From positions 24,158-88,157 of the forward strand of contig JAUNDD010000004.1 in the NCBI GenBank assembly GCA_030526245.1: a stretch of 64,000 nucleotides of DNA, in the 5' to 3' direction. The notes beneath the pieces were generated by a model. The model did not search any database. It was not told where the DNA came from and saw nothing but the letters and a program-made list of their open reading frames with translations. This document shows positions 42,590 to 51,153 of this stretch, one piece after another. This stretch comes from Lachnospiraceae bacterium (GTDB lineage: Bacteria; Bacillota; Clostridia; Lachnospirales; Lachnospiraceae). Within the stretch, counting starts at the first letter, position 1; the number at the start of each line of letters is the position of its first letter. A program made the position numbers and the translations under genes.

Positions 42590-42618
42590 ATTATATTTGT
42601 GCTATATGCAATTTGCAA
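42590..42618 (-). promoter_or_regulatory. Promoter of the NlpC/P60-like gene
   Basis: TTGCAA, 17 bp, TATAAT on the minus strand, about 50 bp upstream of the ATG. The region 42619-42812 beyond it shows no gene. Confidence 0.8.
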
Positions 42619-42812
42619 CTTTTATCACATATGATGAAGGTCATCTTCAAATTTATTTTTGAGGGATCGCACTGCGCTCCAGCAAATCCTGCATGCCAGC
42701 TGTCTACGGTAATTGCCAGTAGACCCGCCTCGTATTGCCAGCTCTCCGGTAAATACTTTACAGCAAACACTCCAGAAAATTACGATTAGAGATTCCCGTA
42801 TAAATGACAAGA

Positions 42813-42843
42813 CGGGCGTGTGAAATCATCTTTCACACGCCCG
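42813..42843 (-). terminator. Terminator after ribU
   Basis: CGGGCGTGTGAAA / TTTCACACGCCCG, a 13-bp perfect stem; the T-rich tail (TCTTGTCATTT) is only moderate. Confidence 0.75.
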
Positions 42844-42869
42844 CCCGGGATCACATCCATTATTAAGTT

Positions 42870-43475
42870 TCAGTGTCTGGTTCCCTTCAAAATCGGAGAA
42901 ATGTGCTTGTAGATCAGGAAGGTGATCAGCACATCGATCATACCCTTGCAGAAGGTAAACGGTACATTAAATACGATCAGTGCCTGCAGAATGCTCTTCA
43001 CCGACGGCAGGATCACCTGGTAGGCTCCCAGTACGGCTTCCTTCGGCATGAAGTTGTAGTAGAACGGATAAACGACAAAATAGTTGGTCGCCACCGAGGT
43101 AACGGCCATCGCCACCGCACCGACTACAGAACCAATGACAGCACCCTTCTTATTTCTGGACTTTCTGTACACAATACCGGCTACTGCCACAAAGATGGCA
43201 CCCAGCAGGAAGTTGGAGATCTCACCAACACCGCCGCTGGAGGTGAAGGGCAGATGAATCAGGTTCTTCACCAGCTCCACCATTACACCACAAAGCGGTC
43301 CCATGGCAAAGGATCCAATCAGCGCCGGCAGATCCGAAAAGTCAAATTTAATAAATGCCGGCATCAGCATCGGAATCGGGAATTCAATATACATGAGTAC
43401 AAAAGCTACGGCAGCAAGCACTCCGGTTACAGCAGCATAGCGGGCTGTGCTTGCCCGTCCATTTGAGTTAGCCAT
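42870..43475 (-). CDS. ribU: RibU riboflavin ECF transporter S component
   Basis: 201-residue membrane protein with six helices. RibU signature PIPMLMPAFIKFDFSDLPALIGSFAMGPL and VELVKNLIHLPFTSSGGVGEISNF are nearly canonical. It binds riboflavin and works with the shared ECF A/A'/T module encoded elsewhere. An FMN riboswitch followed by a terminator lies upstream, which confirms the substrate. Confidence 0.95.
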   Translation of the reverse strand: MANSNGRASTARYAAVTGVLAAVAFVLMYIEFPIPMLMPAFIKFDFSDLPALIGSFAMGPLCGVMVELVKNLIHLPFTSSGGVGEISNFLLGAIFVAVAGIVYRKSRNKKGAVIGSVVGAVAMAVTSVATNYFVVYPFYYNFMPKEAVLGAYQVILPSVKSILQALIVFNVPFTFCKGMIDVLITFLIYKHISPILKGTRH

Positions 43476-43603
43476 CTGGCACCATCCTTTCCTGTGACAG
43501 AAGACGGTTCATCTTCTGTCGGTTTCAACACTTCACGCGCAAGGGTTAAATACTCGCCCGATCATCAATCAGGCCCCAGGAATCTCCAGCTGGATTTTCC
43601 CAT

Positions 43604-43635
43604 AAAAAAACCCTGAGCGATCAAGACTCAGGGTT
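43604..43635 (-). terminator. Attenuator terminator of the FMN riboswitch
   Basis: AACCCTGAG..CTCAGGGTT stem with a 7-T tail on the minus strand, between the aptamer and ribU. It probably forms when FMN is bound and stops transcription. Confidence 0.9.
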
Positions 43636-43666
43636 CTGAAAATCAAATATCCAACTCGATACTCTC

Positions 43667-43866
43667 ATCTTCTTCCATCCGGACTGAATACATCATCACA
43701 TGTACATTACCGTCGGTACCGGAATTCCACCGGTTCATGCACTTCCCGGCATATTCTGCCGTAACGATCCGAACACCCCTTATGCACTCCGTGCAGAGCC
43801 CTTCCCGTTGTCTGTGCTAGCGGACTGTCACCGCCGGTGGGGAATCACACCCCGCCCTGAAGACCT
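43667..43866 (-). promoter_or_regulatory. FMN riboswitch (RFN element)
   Basis: The minus strand carries the conserved RFN blocks in order: TCTTCAGGGCGGGGTG, GATTCCCCACCGGCGGT, AGTCCGC, CCGGTGGAATTCCGG, ACCGACGGT and GTCCGGATGGAAGAAGA. The P1 ends pair (TCTTC with GAAGA). Two variable arms make it about 200 nt long. With the downstream terminator it controls ribU. Confidence 0.96.
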
Positions 43867-43879
43867 CAATTACATAGAC

Positions 43880-43908
43880 AGTATAGCGGACACAATTATG
43901 GATTTCAA
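43880..43908 (-). promoter_or_regulatory. Promoter of the FMN riboswitch-ribU transcript
   Basis: TTGAAA, 17 bp, TATACT on the minus strand, a few nucleotides upstream of the aptamer. Confidence 0.85.
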
Positions 43909-44002
43909 GAGAATTCTGATGGCGAGTGCAAAACCGGATACTTCGTGATAGAATATCGAAATAAGAGTTTCGATGCGATTGATTGTGAACAGGAGGGAGA
44001 CT

Positions 44003-45586
44003 ATGGGGCATTATCTTGATCCGGGCAGTGAGCGATTTCAAACCAGCTTGCGTTCTCAGATCTATGTAGATAAAACAATGCTGATTGCAAGGGTAAATGC
44101 TTTTGTCAAAACAGAGCAAAAATACATCTGCGTCAGCCGTCCGCGCCGTTTTGGAAAATCGATGGCCGCGGATATGCTCTCGGCATATTACAGCTTTGGA
44201 ACAGATGCATCTGAGCTGTTTAATTCGTTAAAGATCGCATCAGATCCTTCCTACACCACACATAAAAATCACTATCATGTCATTAAACTCAACATGCAGG
44301 AATTCCTGAGTGCGACGGAAAGCATAGATGAGATGCTGAAAGCACTCCAGAAACGGGTTTTATCCGAGCTGCGAAAGGTATATCCGGAGTTGGTAGAGGG
44401 TAATTCCCTGATGTGGACGATGATGGATATCTATGCTGAAACAAAGCGATCATTTGTAGTACTGATCGATGAATGGGATTGTCTGTTTCGAGAGTATGCC
44501 GACGATATCGAGGCCCAGAAAAAATATCTGGATTTTCTGAGAATGTGGCTGAAGGATCAGGATTACATTGCCCTGGCCTATATGACCGGTATTCTGCCAA
44601 TCAAAAAATACGGGACACATTCCGCATTAAATATGTTTACCGAGTTTTCAATGACGGATCCCGGAGCTTTGGCCGAGTATTTTGGCTTTACGGAGACTGA
44701 GGTGGAAGACCTATGCGCATCCTATGGCATGAGTTTTGAAGAGACCAAGGCCTGGTATGACGGATATGATCTGGTGACTTATAGCAGAGACGGAAGTGAA
44801 TGCCATGCCATGTATAGCCCCAAATCTGTGGTAGAGGCAATGCTTCGGCATAAATTTGGTACCTACTGGAATCAGACTGAAACCTACGAGGCGCTCCGTG
44901 CCTACATTCAGATGAACCTGGATGGCCTGAAGGATGCGGTGGTGCAGATGCTGGCCGGCGAGCCGGTTGAAATCCGCATTGGAACATTCAATAATGACAT
45001 GACCACCTTCCACAGCAGGGATGATGTGCTGACACTTCTTGTGCATCTTGGCTATCTTTCCTATGATGCGGAAGCCGGCACTGTCTCCATCCCAAACAAA
45101 GAGGTGGAGCAGGAATATATTAATGCAATCAGCACTATGGACTGGACCGAAGTGATGCGTTCTGTCAATGCATCAAAGGATTTACTGCAGGCAATGTGGA
45201 ACCTGGATGCAGAGGCTGTGGCAAAAGGAATTGATCGGGCACACGATGAAGTATCTATCTTAAAATACAATGATGAGAATTCATTGAGCTGCACGATCAG
45301 CCTGGCCTTTTATTATGCCCGGGAGTATTACACTGTGGTTCGGGAATTGCCGACCGGCAAAGGATACGCCGATATCTGTTTGATTCCGCGTCCGCGATAT
45401 ACGGATAAACCAGCAGTAATCATCGAACTGAAAAAAGGCCGGGATGCCGCGGAGGCAATTGACCAGATCAAGCGCAAGGAATATAGTAGAGCACTTGAAA
45501 CATATCGGGGCAATCTACTCTTGGTCGGCATCAATTATGACGAGAAAAAGAGACATACCTGTATCATTGAAAAATTGCAGGTTTAG
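44003..45586 (+). CDS. AAA-ATPase-like protein with C-terminal PD-(D/E)XK nuclease domain
   Basis: 527 residues of the AAA-ATPase_like / DUF1703 (PF09820/PF08011-type) family. Near the N-terminus is the divergent Walker A SRPRRFGKSM; Walker B is FVVLIDEWDCLF; the C-terminus has a PD-(D/E)XK pattern (GYADICLIP then AVIIELKKG). The family is abundant and multi-copy in gut anaerobes with no settled function. The gene has its own AGGAGGG SD, is less GC-rich than its neighbours and uses more A/T-ending codons, which suggests transfer. The start at 44003 is set by the SD. Confidence 0.88.
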   Translation: MGHYLDPGSERFQTSLRSQIYVDKTMLIARVNAFVKTEQKYICVSRPRRFGKSMAADMLSAYYSFGTDASELFNSLKIASDPSYTTHKNHYHVIKLNMQEFLSATESIDEMLKALQKRVLSELRKVYPELVEGNSLMWTMMDIYAETKRSFVVLIDEWDCLFREYADDIEAQKKYLDFLRMWLKDQDYIALAYMTGILPIKKYGTHSALNMFTEFSMTDPGALAEYFGFTETEVEDLCASYGMSFEETKAWYDGYDLVTYSRDGSECHAMYSPKSVVEAMLRHKFGTYWNQTETYEALRAYIQMNLDGLKDAVVQMLAGEPVEIRIGTFNNDMTTFHSRDDVLTLLVHLGYLSYDAEAGTVSIPNKEVEQEYINAISTMDWTEVMRSVNASKDLLQAMWNLDAEAVAKGIDRAHDEVSILKYNDENSLSCTISLAFYYAREYYTVVRELPTGKGYADICLIPRPRYTDKPAVIIELKKGRDAAEAIDQIKRKEYSRALETYRGNLLLVGINYDEKKRHTCIIEKLQV

Positions 45587-45643
45587 TTTTTCTCTGCATG
45601 TCGGTCCTGAACACTACAGGTAAAAAAGGAGCTTCTACACTTT

Positions 45644-46564
45644 ATGAACGAAACAAATCAAAAAGTCAGCGTACTGACCAGACCACTGGTGGTGATGGTC
45701 CTTGCGCTGCTTTGCTGCGCACTTTGGGGAAGTGCCTTCCCCTGTGTCAAAATCGGATATGAGCTGTTTGGAATCCAGGGCCCCAGCAGCCAGCTGCTGT
45801 TTGCCGGATATCGCTTTGTGCTGGCGGGGGTATTCACCTTTGCAGCCGCCTGCCTTATGGAGAAGCGACTGGTGACCATCCAGCGCTCTTCTATTCCCTA
45901 TGTATGCGGCCAGGGCCTGCTGCAGACCACTATCCACTATCTGTTCTTCTATATCGGTCTGGCCAATACAGCCGGCTCCAAGGGCGCGATCATCAACGGC
46001 TCCAATGCCTTTTTCGCCATCATCCTGGCCCATTTTCTGATCCGCAATGAAAGGTTTACGTTGAAAAAGGCAATCGGATGTGTCTTTGGTTTTGCAGGCG
46101 TCGTACTGGTCAACCTGGCACCGGGCGCACTGGGAGGAGGTTTTTCTCTCACCGGAGAAGGCTTCATCGTCCTTTGCTCCATTGCCTACGGAGCCAGCTC
46201 CGTCACCATGAAGATGATCTCTCACCGCGAGAATACCACCGTGATCACCGCCTACCAGTTCATGTTCGGCGGCAGCATTCTCATCCTGATCGGTCTGCTG
46301 ACCGGAGGAAAGGTGGAAGCGGCATCCGGAGCGGCCTGGGGCATGCTGCTCTATCTGGGCATTCTCTCCACAGTGGCCTTCAGCATCTGGGCCATGCTTC
46401 TGAAGGAAAACCCGGTGGGAAGGGTCGCCATCTACGGCTTCAGCATTCCTCTGTTCGGTGCGCTTCTCTCCGCTTTAATGCTGGGAGAAAACATTGTGTC
46501 CTGGAACAGCGTCTGTGCGCTGGTGCTGGTCTGCGTGGGCATTCTGATCGTGAACCGAAACTAA
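45644..46564 (+). CDS. DMT-superfamily (EamA) transporter
   Basis: 306 residues, two EamA repeats with ten helices: LLCCALWGSAFPCVKIGYELFG at the start, NAFFAIILAHFLIRNERFTLKKAIG closing repeat 1 and YGFSIPLFGALLSALMLGENI in repeat 2. It is unrelated in detail to the DMT protein at 32519. Probably a metabolite exporter; the substrate is unknown. Confidence 0.9.
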   Translation: MNETNQKVSVLTRPLVVMVLALLCCALWGSAFPCVKIGYELFGIQGPSSQLLFAGYRFVLAGVFTFAAACLMEKRLVTIQRSSIPYVCGQGLLQTTIHYLFFYIGLANTAGSKGAIINGSNAFFAIILAHFLIRNERFTLKKAIGCVFGFAGVVLVNLAPGALGGGFSLTGEGFIVLCSIAYGASSVTMKMISHRENTTVITAYQFMFGGSILILIGLLTGGKVEAASGAAWGMLLYLGILSTVAFSIWAMLLKENPVGRVAIYGFSIPLFGALLSALMLGENIVSWNSVCALVLVCVGILIVNRN

Positions 46565-46606
46565 TGGCGCGGCATTCATTCCAAACGGAATTTCCTATAA
46601 AACCAC

Positions 46607-46645
46607 AAAAAGGAGGAGCAGGATCCATGATCCTGCTCCTCCTTT
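46607..46645 (+). terminator. Hairpin terminator after the DMT gene
   Basis: AAGGAGGAGCAGGATC / GATCCTGCTCCTCCTT, a 16-bp perfect stem; the T run is short (TTTGATATT). Confidence 0.75.
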
Positions 46646-46803
46646 GATATTGGATTAAATTTACATCCGGATGGACTTTTTGGCACTCCATGCACCAAAT
46701 AAAATACAACTTCCCGGCAAACAAAAGCTTGATAAATCTTTAACACTGTCTTATGATGAGCATATCCAAGGATTTTTCATTTCTCAGGTACAGGAGGTAT
46801 CCC

Positions 46804-47793
46804 ATGAAGATTACTTTTTTTGCAACGAAAAAATACGATATTGATTCCTTCAACGCAATCAAAAACGATTATCCGGAGCTGGAGATCGAGTACTGGGAAA
46901 CCGAACTGTCTCCGAAAACAGCCTCCTATATCGCCGATGACTGCGAAGCGGTCTGTGCCTTCGTCAGCGCCGATGTTGGGGCAAAGGTCCTGGAGATCCT
47001 GCATGCACGCGGTGTCAAACTGGTTCTGATGCGCTGCGCCGGCTTCAACAACGTAGATCTGGAAAAAGCTTCTGAGCTGGGCATCAAGGTCATGCGCGTA
47101 CCGGGCTATTCTCCGGAAGCTGTAGCCGAGCTGGCTATGACCCTGGCCATGGGCGTCAACCGTCATCTGCACAAAGCCTATATCCGTGTTCGCGAGAACA
47201 ACTACAGCCTGCAGGGCCTCACCGGCCGCAACTTCTATCAGAAGACCGCCGGTATCGTCGGAACCGGTAAGATCGGTGCCGCTATGGCTCGCATCTGCCA
47301 CGGCTTTGGCATGCGTGTCATCGCCTACGATATGTACCAGAACCCGTCTCTGGACTTTGTTGAATACGTGACCTTCGACGAGCTGCTGGCTCAGTCTGAT
47401 CTGATCTCCCTGCACTGCCCGCTGATGGACAGCACCTATCATCTGATCAATCTGGAGACCATCAACAAGATGAAGGACGGCGTCATCCTGGTCAACACCT
47501 CCCGCGGCGGCCTGATCAAGACCGATGATCTGATCGCAGGTATCCGCGAGCGCAAGTTCTTCGGTGTCGGTCTGGACGTATACGAGGAGGAAACCGGCAA
47601 CGTATTCGAGAACCGTGAGGACGATATCATGATGCACTCCACCACGGCTCGTCTGCTCTCCTTCCCGAACGTTATGATCACCTCCCATCAGGGCTTCTTA
47701 ACGGAGGAAGCACTGGAGGCCATCAGCCGCACGACTCTGGACAATGCCATGGCATTCCTGAAGGGCGAGACCGCCGGAACCGAGCTGAACTAA
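46804..47793 (+). CDS. D-2-hydroxyacid dehydrogenase (D-lactate-dehydrogenase-like)
   Basis: 329 residues. NAD-binding GIVGTGKIGAAMARI, catalytic Arg in LVNTSRGGLI, Glu in VGLDVYEEETG and His in VMITSHQGFLT. The sequence tracks fermentative D-lactate dehydrogenases (MKITFFATKKYDIDSF, the YSPEAVAELAMTLAM helix). It would reduce pyruvate to D-lactate. The start at 46804 follows AGGAGG; an earlier in-frame ATG lacks support. Other D-2-hydroxyacids cannot be ruled out. Confidence 0.92.
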   Translation: MKITFFATKKYDIDSFNAIKNDYPELEIEYWETELSPKTASYIADDCEAVCAFVSADVGAKVLEILHARGVKLVLMRCAGFNNVDLEKASELGIKVMRVPGYSPEAVAELAMTLAMGVNRHLHKAYIRVRENNYSLQGLTGRNFYQKTAGIVGTGKIGAAMARICHGFGMRVIAYDMYQNPSLDFVEYVTFDELLAQSDLISLHCPLMDSTYHLINLETINKMKDGVILVNTSRGGLIKTDDLIAGIRERKFFGVGLDVYEEETGNVFENREDDIMMHSTTARLLSFPNVMITSHQGFLTEEALEAISRTTLDNAMAFLKGETAGTELN

Positions 47794-47795
47794 TT

Positions 47796-47845
47796 GATTA
47801 CAATACAGATTGTTTGATCCCGCAAGGTGTTTTCCGCATATTGCA
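47796..47845. repeat. Degenerate family B repeat
   Basis: GATTACAATACAGATTG..TTTGATCCCGCAAGGTGTTTT-type copy immediately after the dehydrogenase stop. Confidence 0.5.
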
Positions 47846-47884
47846 AACCCGGCGCGAAATCCAAACATAACACCCTGTGATACA

Positions 47885-47932
47885 AAAGGCCGCGTGAACA
47901 ACGAGTTTCTCGTTTCACGCGGCCTTATTTTT
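47885..47932 (+). terminator. Bidirectional terminator between D-LDH and LUD genes
   Basis: AAGGCCGCGTGAA..AACGAG..CTCGTT..TTCACGCGGCCTT stem followed by ATTTTTC; the opposite strand has a TTTT tail as well. Confidence 0.88.
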
Positions 47933-48060
47933 CTTATCGACTCTTATCGATATTTAACAGAAAGCAATCAGTTTAACATAATAACTGGCGTCCATTCGAT
48001 TGCACATCCGGTTTCCCCCAAATGCCCGACCGACTCAAACGACTTGGCATTCTTTCTGAA

Positions 48061-48699
48061 TCAATATCCCAGCTCTTCTCCCACCAGTACGACCTTAATG
48101 CGTCCCGGTACGGCGCTGCAGCGTGTCACCACGATCTCACAGCAGATGCTGTTGGGCAGGCAATCCGCACAGAATCCGGTCTTGGCACAGGGCGTATTAC
48201 AGTTTAACCGAACGGTATTGGCCGGTGCCGCCACATTGCGCACCCGCTTCATGCCTTCCTTCACATCCACCGCCAGCTTATTCATACCGGCCAGTACGAT
48301 GACCTGGTCCGGTCCGTAGATCAGAAAGGAAACACGGCTGCCGCGTCCGTCGATATTGATCAGCTCTCCATCCATGGTGATGGCATTGGTGCTCATCAGG
48401 AAAGTATCCGCATTGACCTGTTTCGCCTTACATTCCTTCTGCTGTTCCGGCGTAGTATAGTTCTCGCGAATGATCAGTTCATGACCTGCCGCTGCAATGC
48501 TGTCCTTCAGTCCGCACTGATCGATGGTCATCGATCCACCGTAGGCTACCGATTTTCTGCCCTCTCCGATCAGCTCCAGCACCTTCTGTTTGGCGCTTTC
48601 AATATCCGCACAATAATACCCCTCCATACGGCGCTTTTCCAGCTTTTTGATGATCTGTGCTGCCTGATTTTCGTATGTCTTTTTCTTGTTCTGATCCAT
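48061..48699 (-). CDS. LUD-domain protein (LutC-like, DUF162)
   Basis: 212 residues with the LUD pattern: RKSVAYGGSMTIDQCGL, FLMSTNAITMDGELINIDGRGSRVSFLIYGPDQVIVLAGMNK (key parts AITMDGELINIDG and GPDQVIVLAG). A C-terminal cysteine cluster CNTPCAKTGFCADC..ICC could hold an Fe-S cluster. LUD proteins take part in lactate oxidation with LutA/LutB, which are absent here. It converges on the D-lactate dehydrogenase gene. The stand-alone form is common in Clostridia and its role is unproven. Confidence 0.88.
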   Translation of the reverse strand: MDQNKKKTYENQAAQIIKKLEKRRMEGYYCADIESAKQKVLELIGEGRKSVAYGGSMTIDQCGLKDSIAAAGHELIIRENYTTPEQQKECKAKQVNADTFLMSTNAITMDGELINIDGRGSRVSFLIYGPDQVIVLAGMNKLAVDVKEGMKRVRNVAAPANTVRLNCNTPCAKTGFCADCLPNSICCEIVVTRCSAVPGRIKVVLVGEELGY

Positions 48700-48840
48700 G
48701 TTTCTACTCCTTGTTGTTTCTATAAAGATCGATCTGTTCCAAACAGTGGCCAGTTACTCTCGCAGCATGCGTCTCACACAAAAACGATAGCCTTGCCACC
48801 TGTCCCTCATCCTCATTCTTTCCTGCCGGATGAACAACGC

Positions 48841-49554
48841 TTACGCCTTGACCCCGATCCATGCCAGCACCTTCTCCTTCGAAGTATTCAGCACCAGCTC
48901 CGGATCAAAGTTCATCTCTTCCATAAAGGCCAGCGCCAGTTCAAAATCTCCCACCTGGCTCGGATCATGAGAGTCCGTATCCACGATAATCGGGACACGC
49001 ATCTCACTGCAAAGGCGCAGCATGGTCCGTAAGTTTTCCATACAGTTCAGACGAAGATCCTTTTTAAAGATGGAGCTGTTATTCAGCTCCGGCGCCACAT
49101 GATACAGCCTGCAGGCCTCAACAAACCGTTCATAATCGATAGGCAGCCGGTCATCATCCGGATGCGATACGAAAAAGACCTTCTCATGCTTCATACAGGA
49201 GATCAGCACATCCGTATTCTTCTCTTTTCCCTGATCCTCGAAGCAGGGGGTATGCATACCTGCGATCAGATAATGCAGCCGCTTCATCCATCCATCCTCC
49301 AGATCCAGGCGGCCGTCGTTGAGCACATTGGCTTCACAGCCATGAAGCACCCGTACCCCATACAGCGTCTCCGGCACCACTGCCACATTCAGGAAATGCA
49401 GGGGACTGCAGGTTCCCGGAAGATAGGGACCATGCTCCGTTACGCCGATCATCTCCAATCCTCTCTCCGCAGCCGCCTGGGCCATCTCACGGATGGTTCC
49501 GTAAGCATGACCGCTGGCCAGCGTATGCATATGCATGTCACAAACAAGTTTCAT
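48841..49554 (-). CDS. PHP-domain phosphoesterase
   Basis: 237 residues. The metal-binding PHP motifs are LVCDMHMHTLASGHAYGT, GVTEHGP, HGCEANVL, AGMHTPCF and VDTDSHDPSQVGDF, in the YcdX / histidinol-phosphatase-like arrangement. It hydrolyses a phosphate ester; no his genes are nearby, so a general phosphatase is more likely than histidinol phosphatase. The start at 49554 (MKLVCD) has GGGAG upstream. Confidence 0.88.
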   Translation of the reverse strand: MKLVCDMHMHTLASGHAYGTIREMAQAAAERGLEMIGVTEHGPYLPGTCSPLHFLNVAVVPETLYGVRVLHGCEANVLNDGRLDLEDGWMKRLHYLIAGMHTPCFEDQGKEKNTDVLISCMKHEKVFFVSHPDDDRLPIDYERFVEACRLYHVAPELNNSSIFKKDLRLNCMENLRTMLRLCSEMRVPIIVDTDSHDPSQVGDFELALAFMEEMNFDPELVLNTSKEKVLAWIGVKA

Positions 49555-49680
49555 TTGATCATCACTCCCTTTTTCATTTCTGCCGAAAGCACTTTTCTCC
49601 GGCATCAGTTAAATCTGTTTCAAGAACGAGATACCCGTTACTTTAAGAACTGGCTACTCTCTCAGAGAACCGCGTATTTG

Positions 49681-50904
49681 TTATTCCTTTCGTGTACTAC
49701 CCGCGAAAATAGCAAACAGCACCATGCTGACCGCCAGTAATACGGCCGCCCCCGCAAAGACCGGCACATAGGATCCCAGCCGGTCGTACAGGATTCCGTC
49801 TACGCTGATCCAAAGCGCATTGCCCAGGGACATCACCATGCTGAACCAGGCAAAGACCCGGTCAAACTGGTCCCCGGTATAAACATAAGCCGTCACCTGG
49901 GGAACCAGTACCGCTGTCACACTGGTGCTGATGCCCAGCAGGATCGCTCCCACTGACAGCGTTGCGGTGGCGGGAGCCAGCAGCAGCAGATCTCCCGCCA
50001 GCAGCAGACCGATCACGCCCACCGCCATCTTTCTGGCTCCCAGCCTGTCCGCATAGATGCTCAGATAGAGCTTGGACAGCAGATTTCCCACCATCGTCAG
50101 GGTCATCAGGTTCGCACCAAACATCTGGGAAAAGCCCTGCCCCATGGCATAGATCTTCAGATGCTGCGTCAGCGAGAACGGAATCAGCCAGAGCAGGGTC
50201 ATCACAAGACCGCAGACCAGCACGCCGGGATGACCCGTTTCTCCTCTTCGATCGGACATTTCCGTTTTCTTCGCTGAGGCTCCGTCGACTTCCGGTGACA
50301 CTTCCTTTCCGCCCCGCCGCTGCCGTTCCTCCCATTCCTTCGGGGAACGAACCATATACAAAGCCAGTAGCGGAATGCCCAGCACAAAGGCGGCCACGGC
50401 CGATCCGCACAGGGCCACCCGCCAGCTCCAGCGGTCGATGGCCAGACCGATCAGCGTATTGGCGGCCATACCGGTGATGCCGGATGACAGCGCTGCGATC
50501 CCCAGCTTCGCTCCCGACTGTTCACCAAACCAGGACTTGATCAGAGTCGACACCAGGTAGAACATCAGAAAGCCCTGCACCGCTCCCCGCACCGCCGACA
50601 GTACATAAAACTGCCACAGCTTCGTCACCAGGCCGCACAGAAAATGCGACAGCAAAAAGACCATCGTAGCCGCCAGCGAAAACAGCCGGGCATCCCGCTT
50701 CTGATACCATCCGGTGACCAGCGGCGTACAGATCAGAGCCGCCAGGCCCATGATCAGCGAAGCCATCGTCACATCCCCGATGGGTACTCCCAGACTGTCT
50801 GCGATACTCGGATAGAACTGACCGTTGGTATTGACGATCACACCCACCACCGCTCCGTAGAACAGACAGGTCATGATCAGGATCCTGCTTCTGTATTTTT
50901 CCAT
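49681..50904 (-). CDS. MFS transporter
   Basis: 407 residues with twelve hydrophobic segments. The N-terminal half holds MASLIMGLAALICTPLVTGWYQKRDARLF (an MFS A-motif-like loop between TM2 and TM3); the central loop is Lys/Glu-rich (about 190-220); SIYADRLGARKMAVGVIG repeats the A-motif in the second half. It resembles the oxalate/formate-antiporter-like group. Substrate unknown. Confidence 0.88.
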   Translation of the reverse strand: MEKYRSRILIMTCLFYGAVVGVIVNTNGQFYPSIADSLGVPIGDVTMASLIMGLAALICTPLVTGWYQKRDARLFSLAATMVFLLSHFLCGLVTKLWQFYVLSAVRGAVQGFLMFYLVSTLIKSWFGEQSGAKLGIAALSSGITGMAANTLIGLAIDRWSWRVALCGSAVAAFVLGIPLLALYMVRSPKEWEERQRRGGKEVSPEVDGASAKKTEMSDRRGETGHPGVLVCGLVMTLLWLIPFSLTQHLKIYAMGQGFSQMFGANLMTLTMVGNLLSKLYLSIYADRLGARKMAVGVIGLLLAGDLLLLAPATATLSVGAILLGISTSVTAVLVPQVTAYVYTGDQFDRVFAWFSMVMSLGNALWISVDGILYDRLGSYVPVFAGAAVLLAVSMVLFAIFAGSTRKE

Positions 50905-51046
50905 TTAATCTCCCTGTTTTTTCCAAAATGCTTTGATTCAACCTGCCCTCAATTATAAGACGGCTCACGTTGCGTGTAAACACGGCTTTCAGGAAAGCGT
51001 GCTTTGCGGCGGTTGTCCGGCTCCTTGCCCGATTTTATACCGGGCC

Positions 51047-51075
51047 CATAGGAAATTCCTAAGGAATTTCCTATG
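51047..51075. repeat. Perfect 14-bp palindrome with 1-nt centre
   Basis: CATAGGAAATTCCT-A-AGGAATTTCCTATG. The half-sequence GGAATTTCCTAT also occurs at 46587-46598. It lies between the sugar-transport terminator and the MFS gene; the region 50905-51093 has no gene. Confidence 0.85.
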
Positions 51076-51093
51076 AAGGGACAAAGCGTGCAT

Positions 51094-51137
51094 GAAAAAG
51101 CAAGGGAAGACACGATCCATTCTGTCTTCCCTTGCCT
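51094..51137 (-). terminator. Terminator of the sugar ABC operon
   Basis: CAAGGGAAGACA..TGTCTTCCCTTG stem followed by CTTTTTC on the minus strand, 16 bp past the last gene. Confidence 0.88.
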
Positions 51138-51153
51138 TATGGAGAGGGTATTG

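Noticed and set aside
46753..46803. Upstream in-frame start of the D-2-hydroxyacid dehydrogenase
   Set aside because: Seventeen extra residues do not fit the family and no SD precedes that ATG, while AGGAGG precedes the ATG at 46804.
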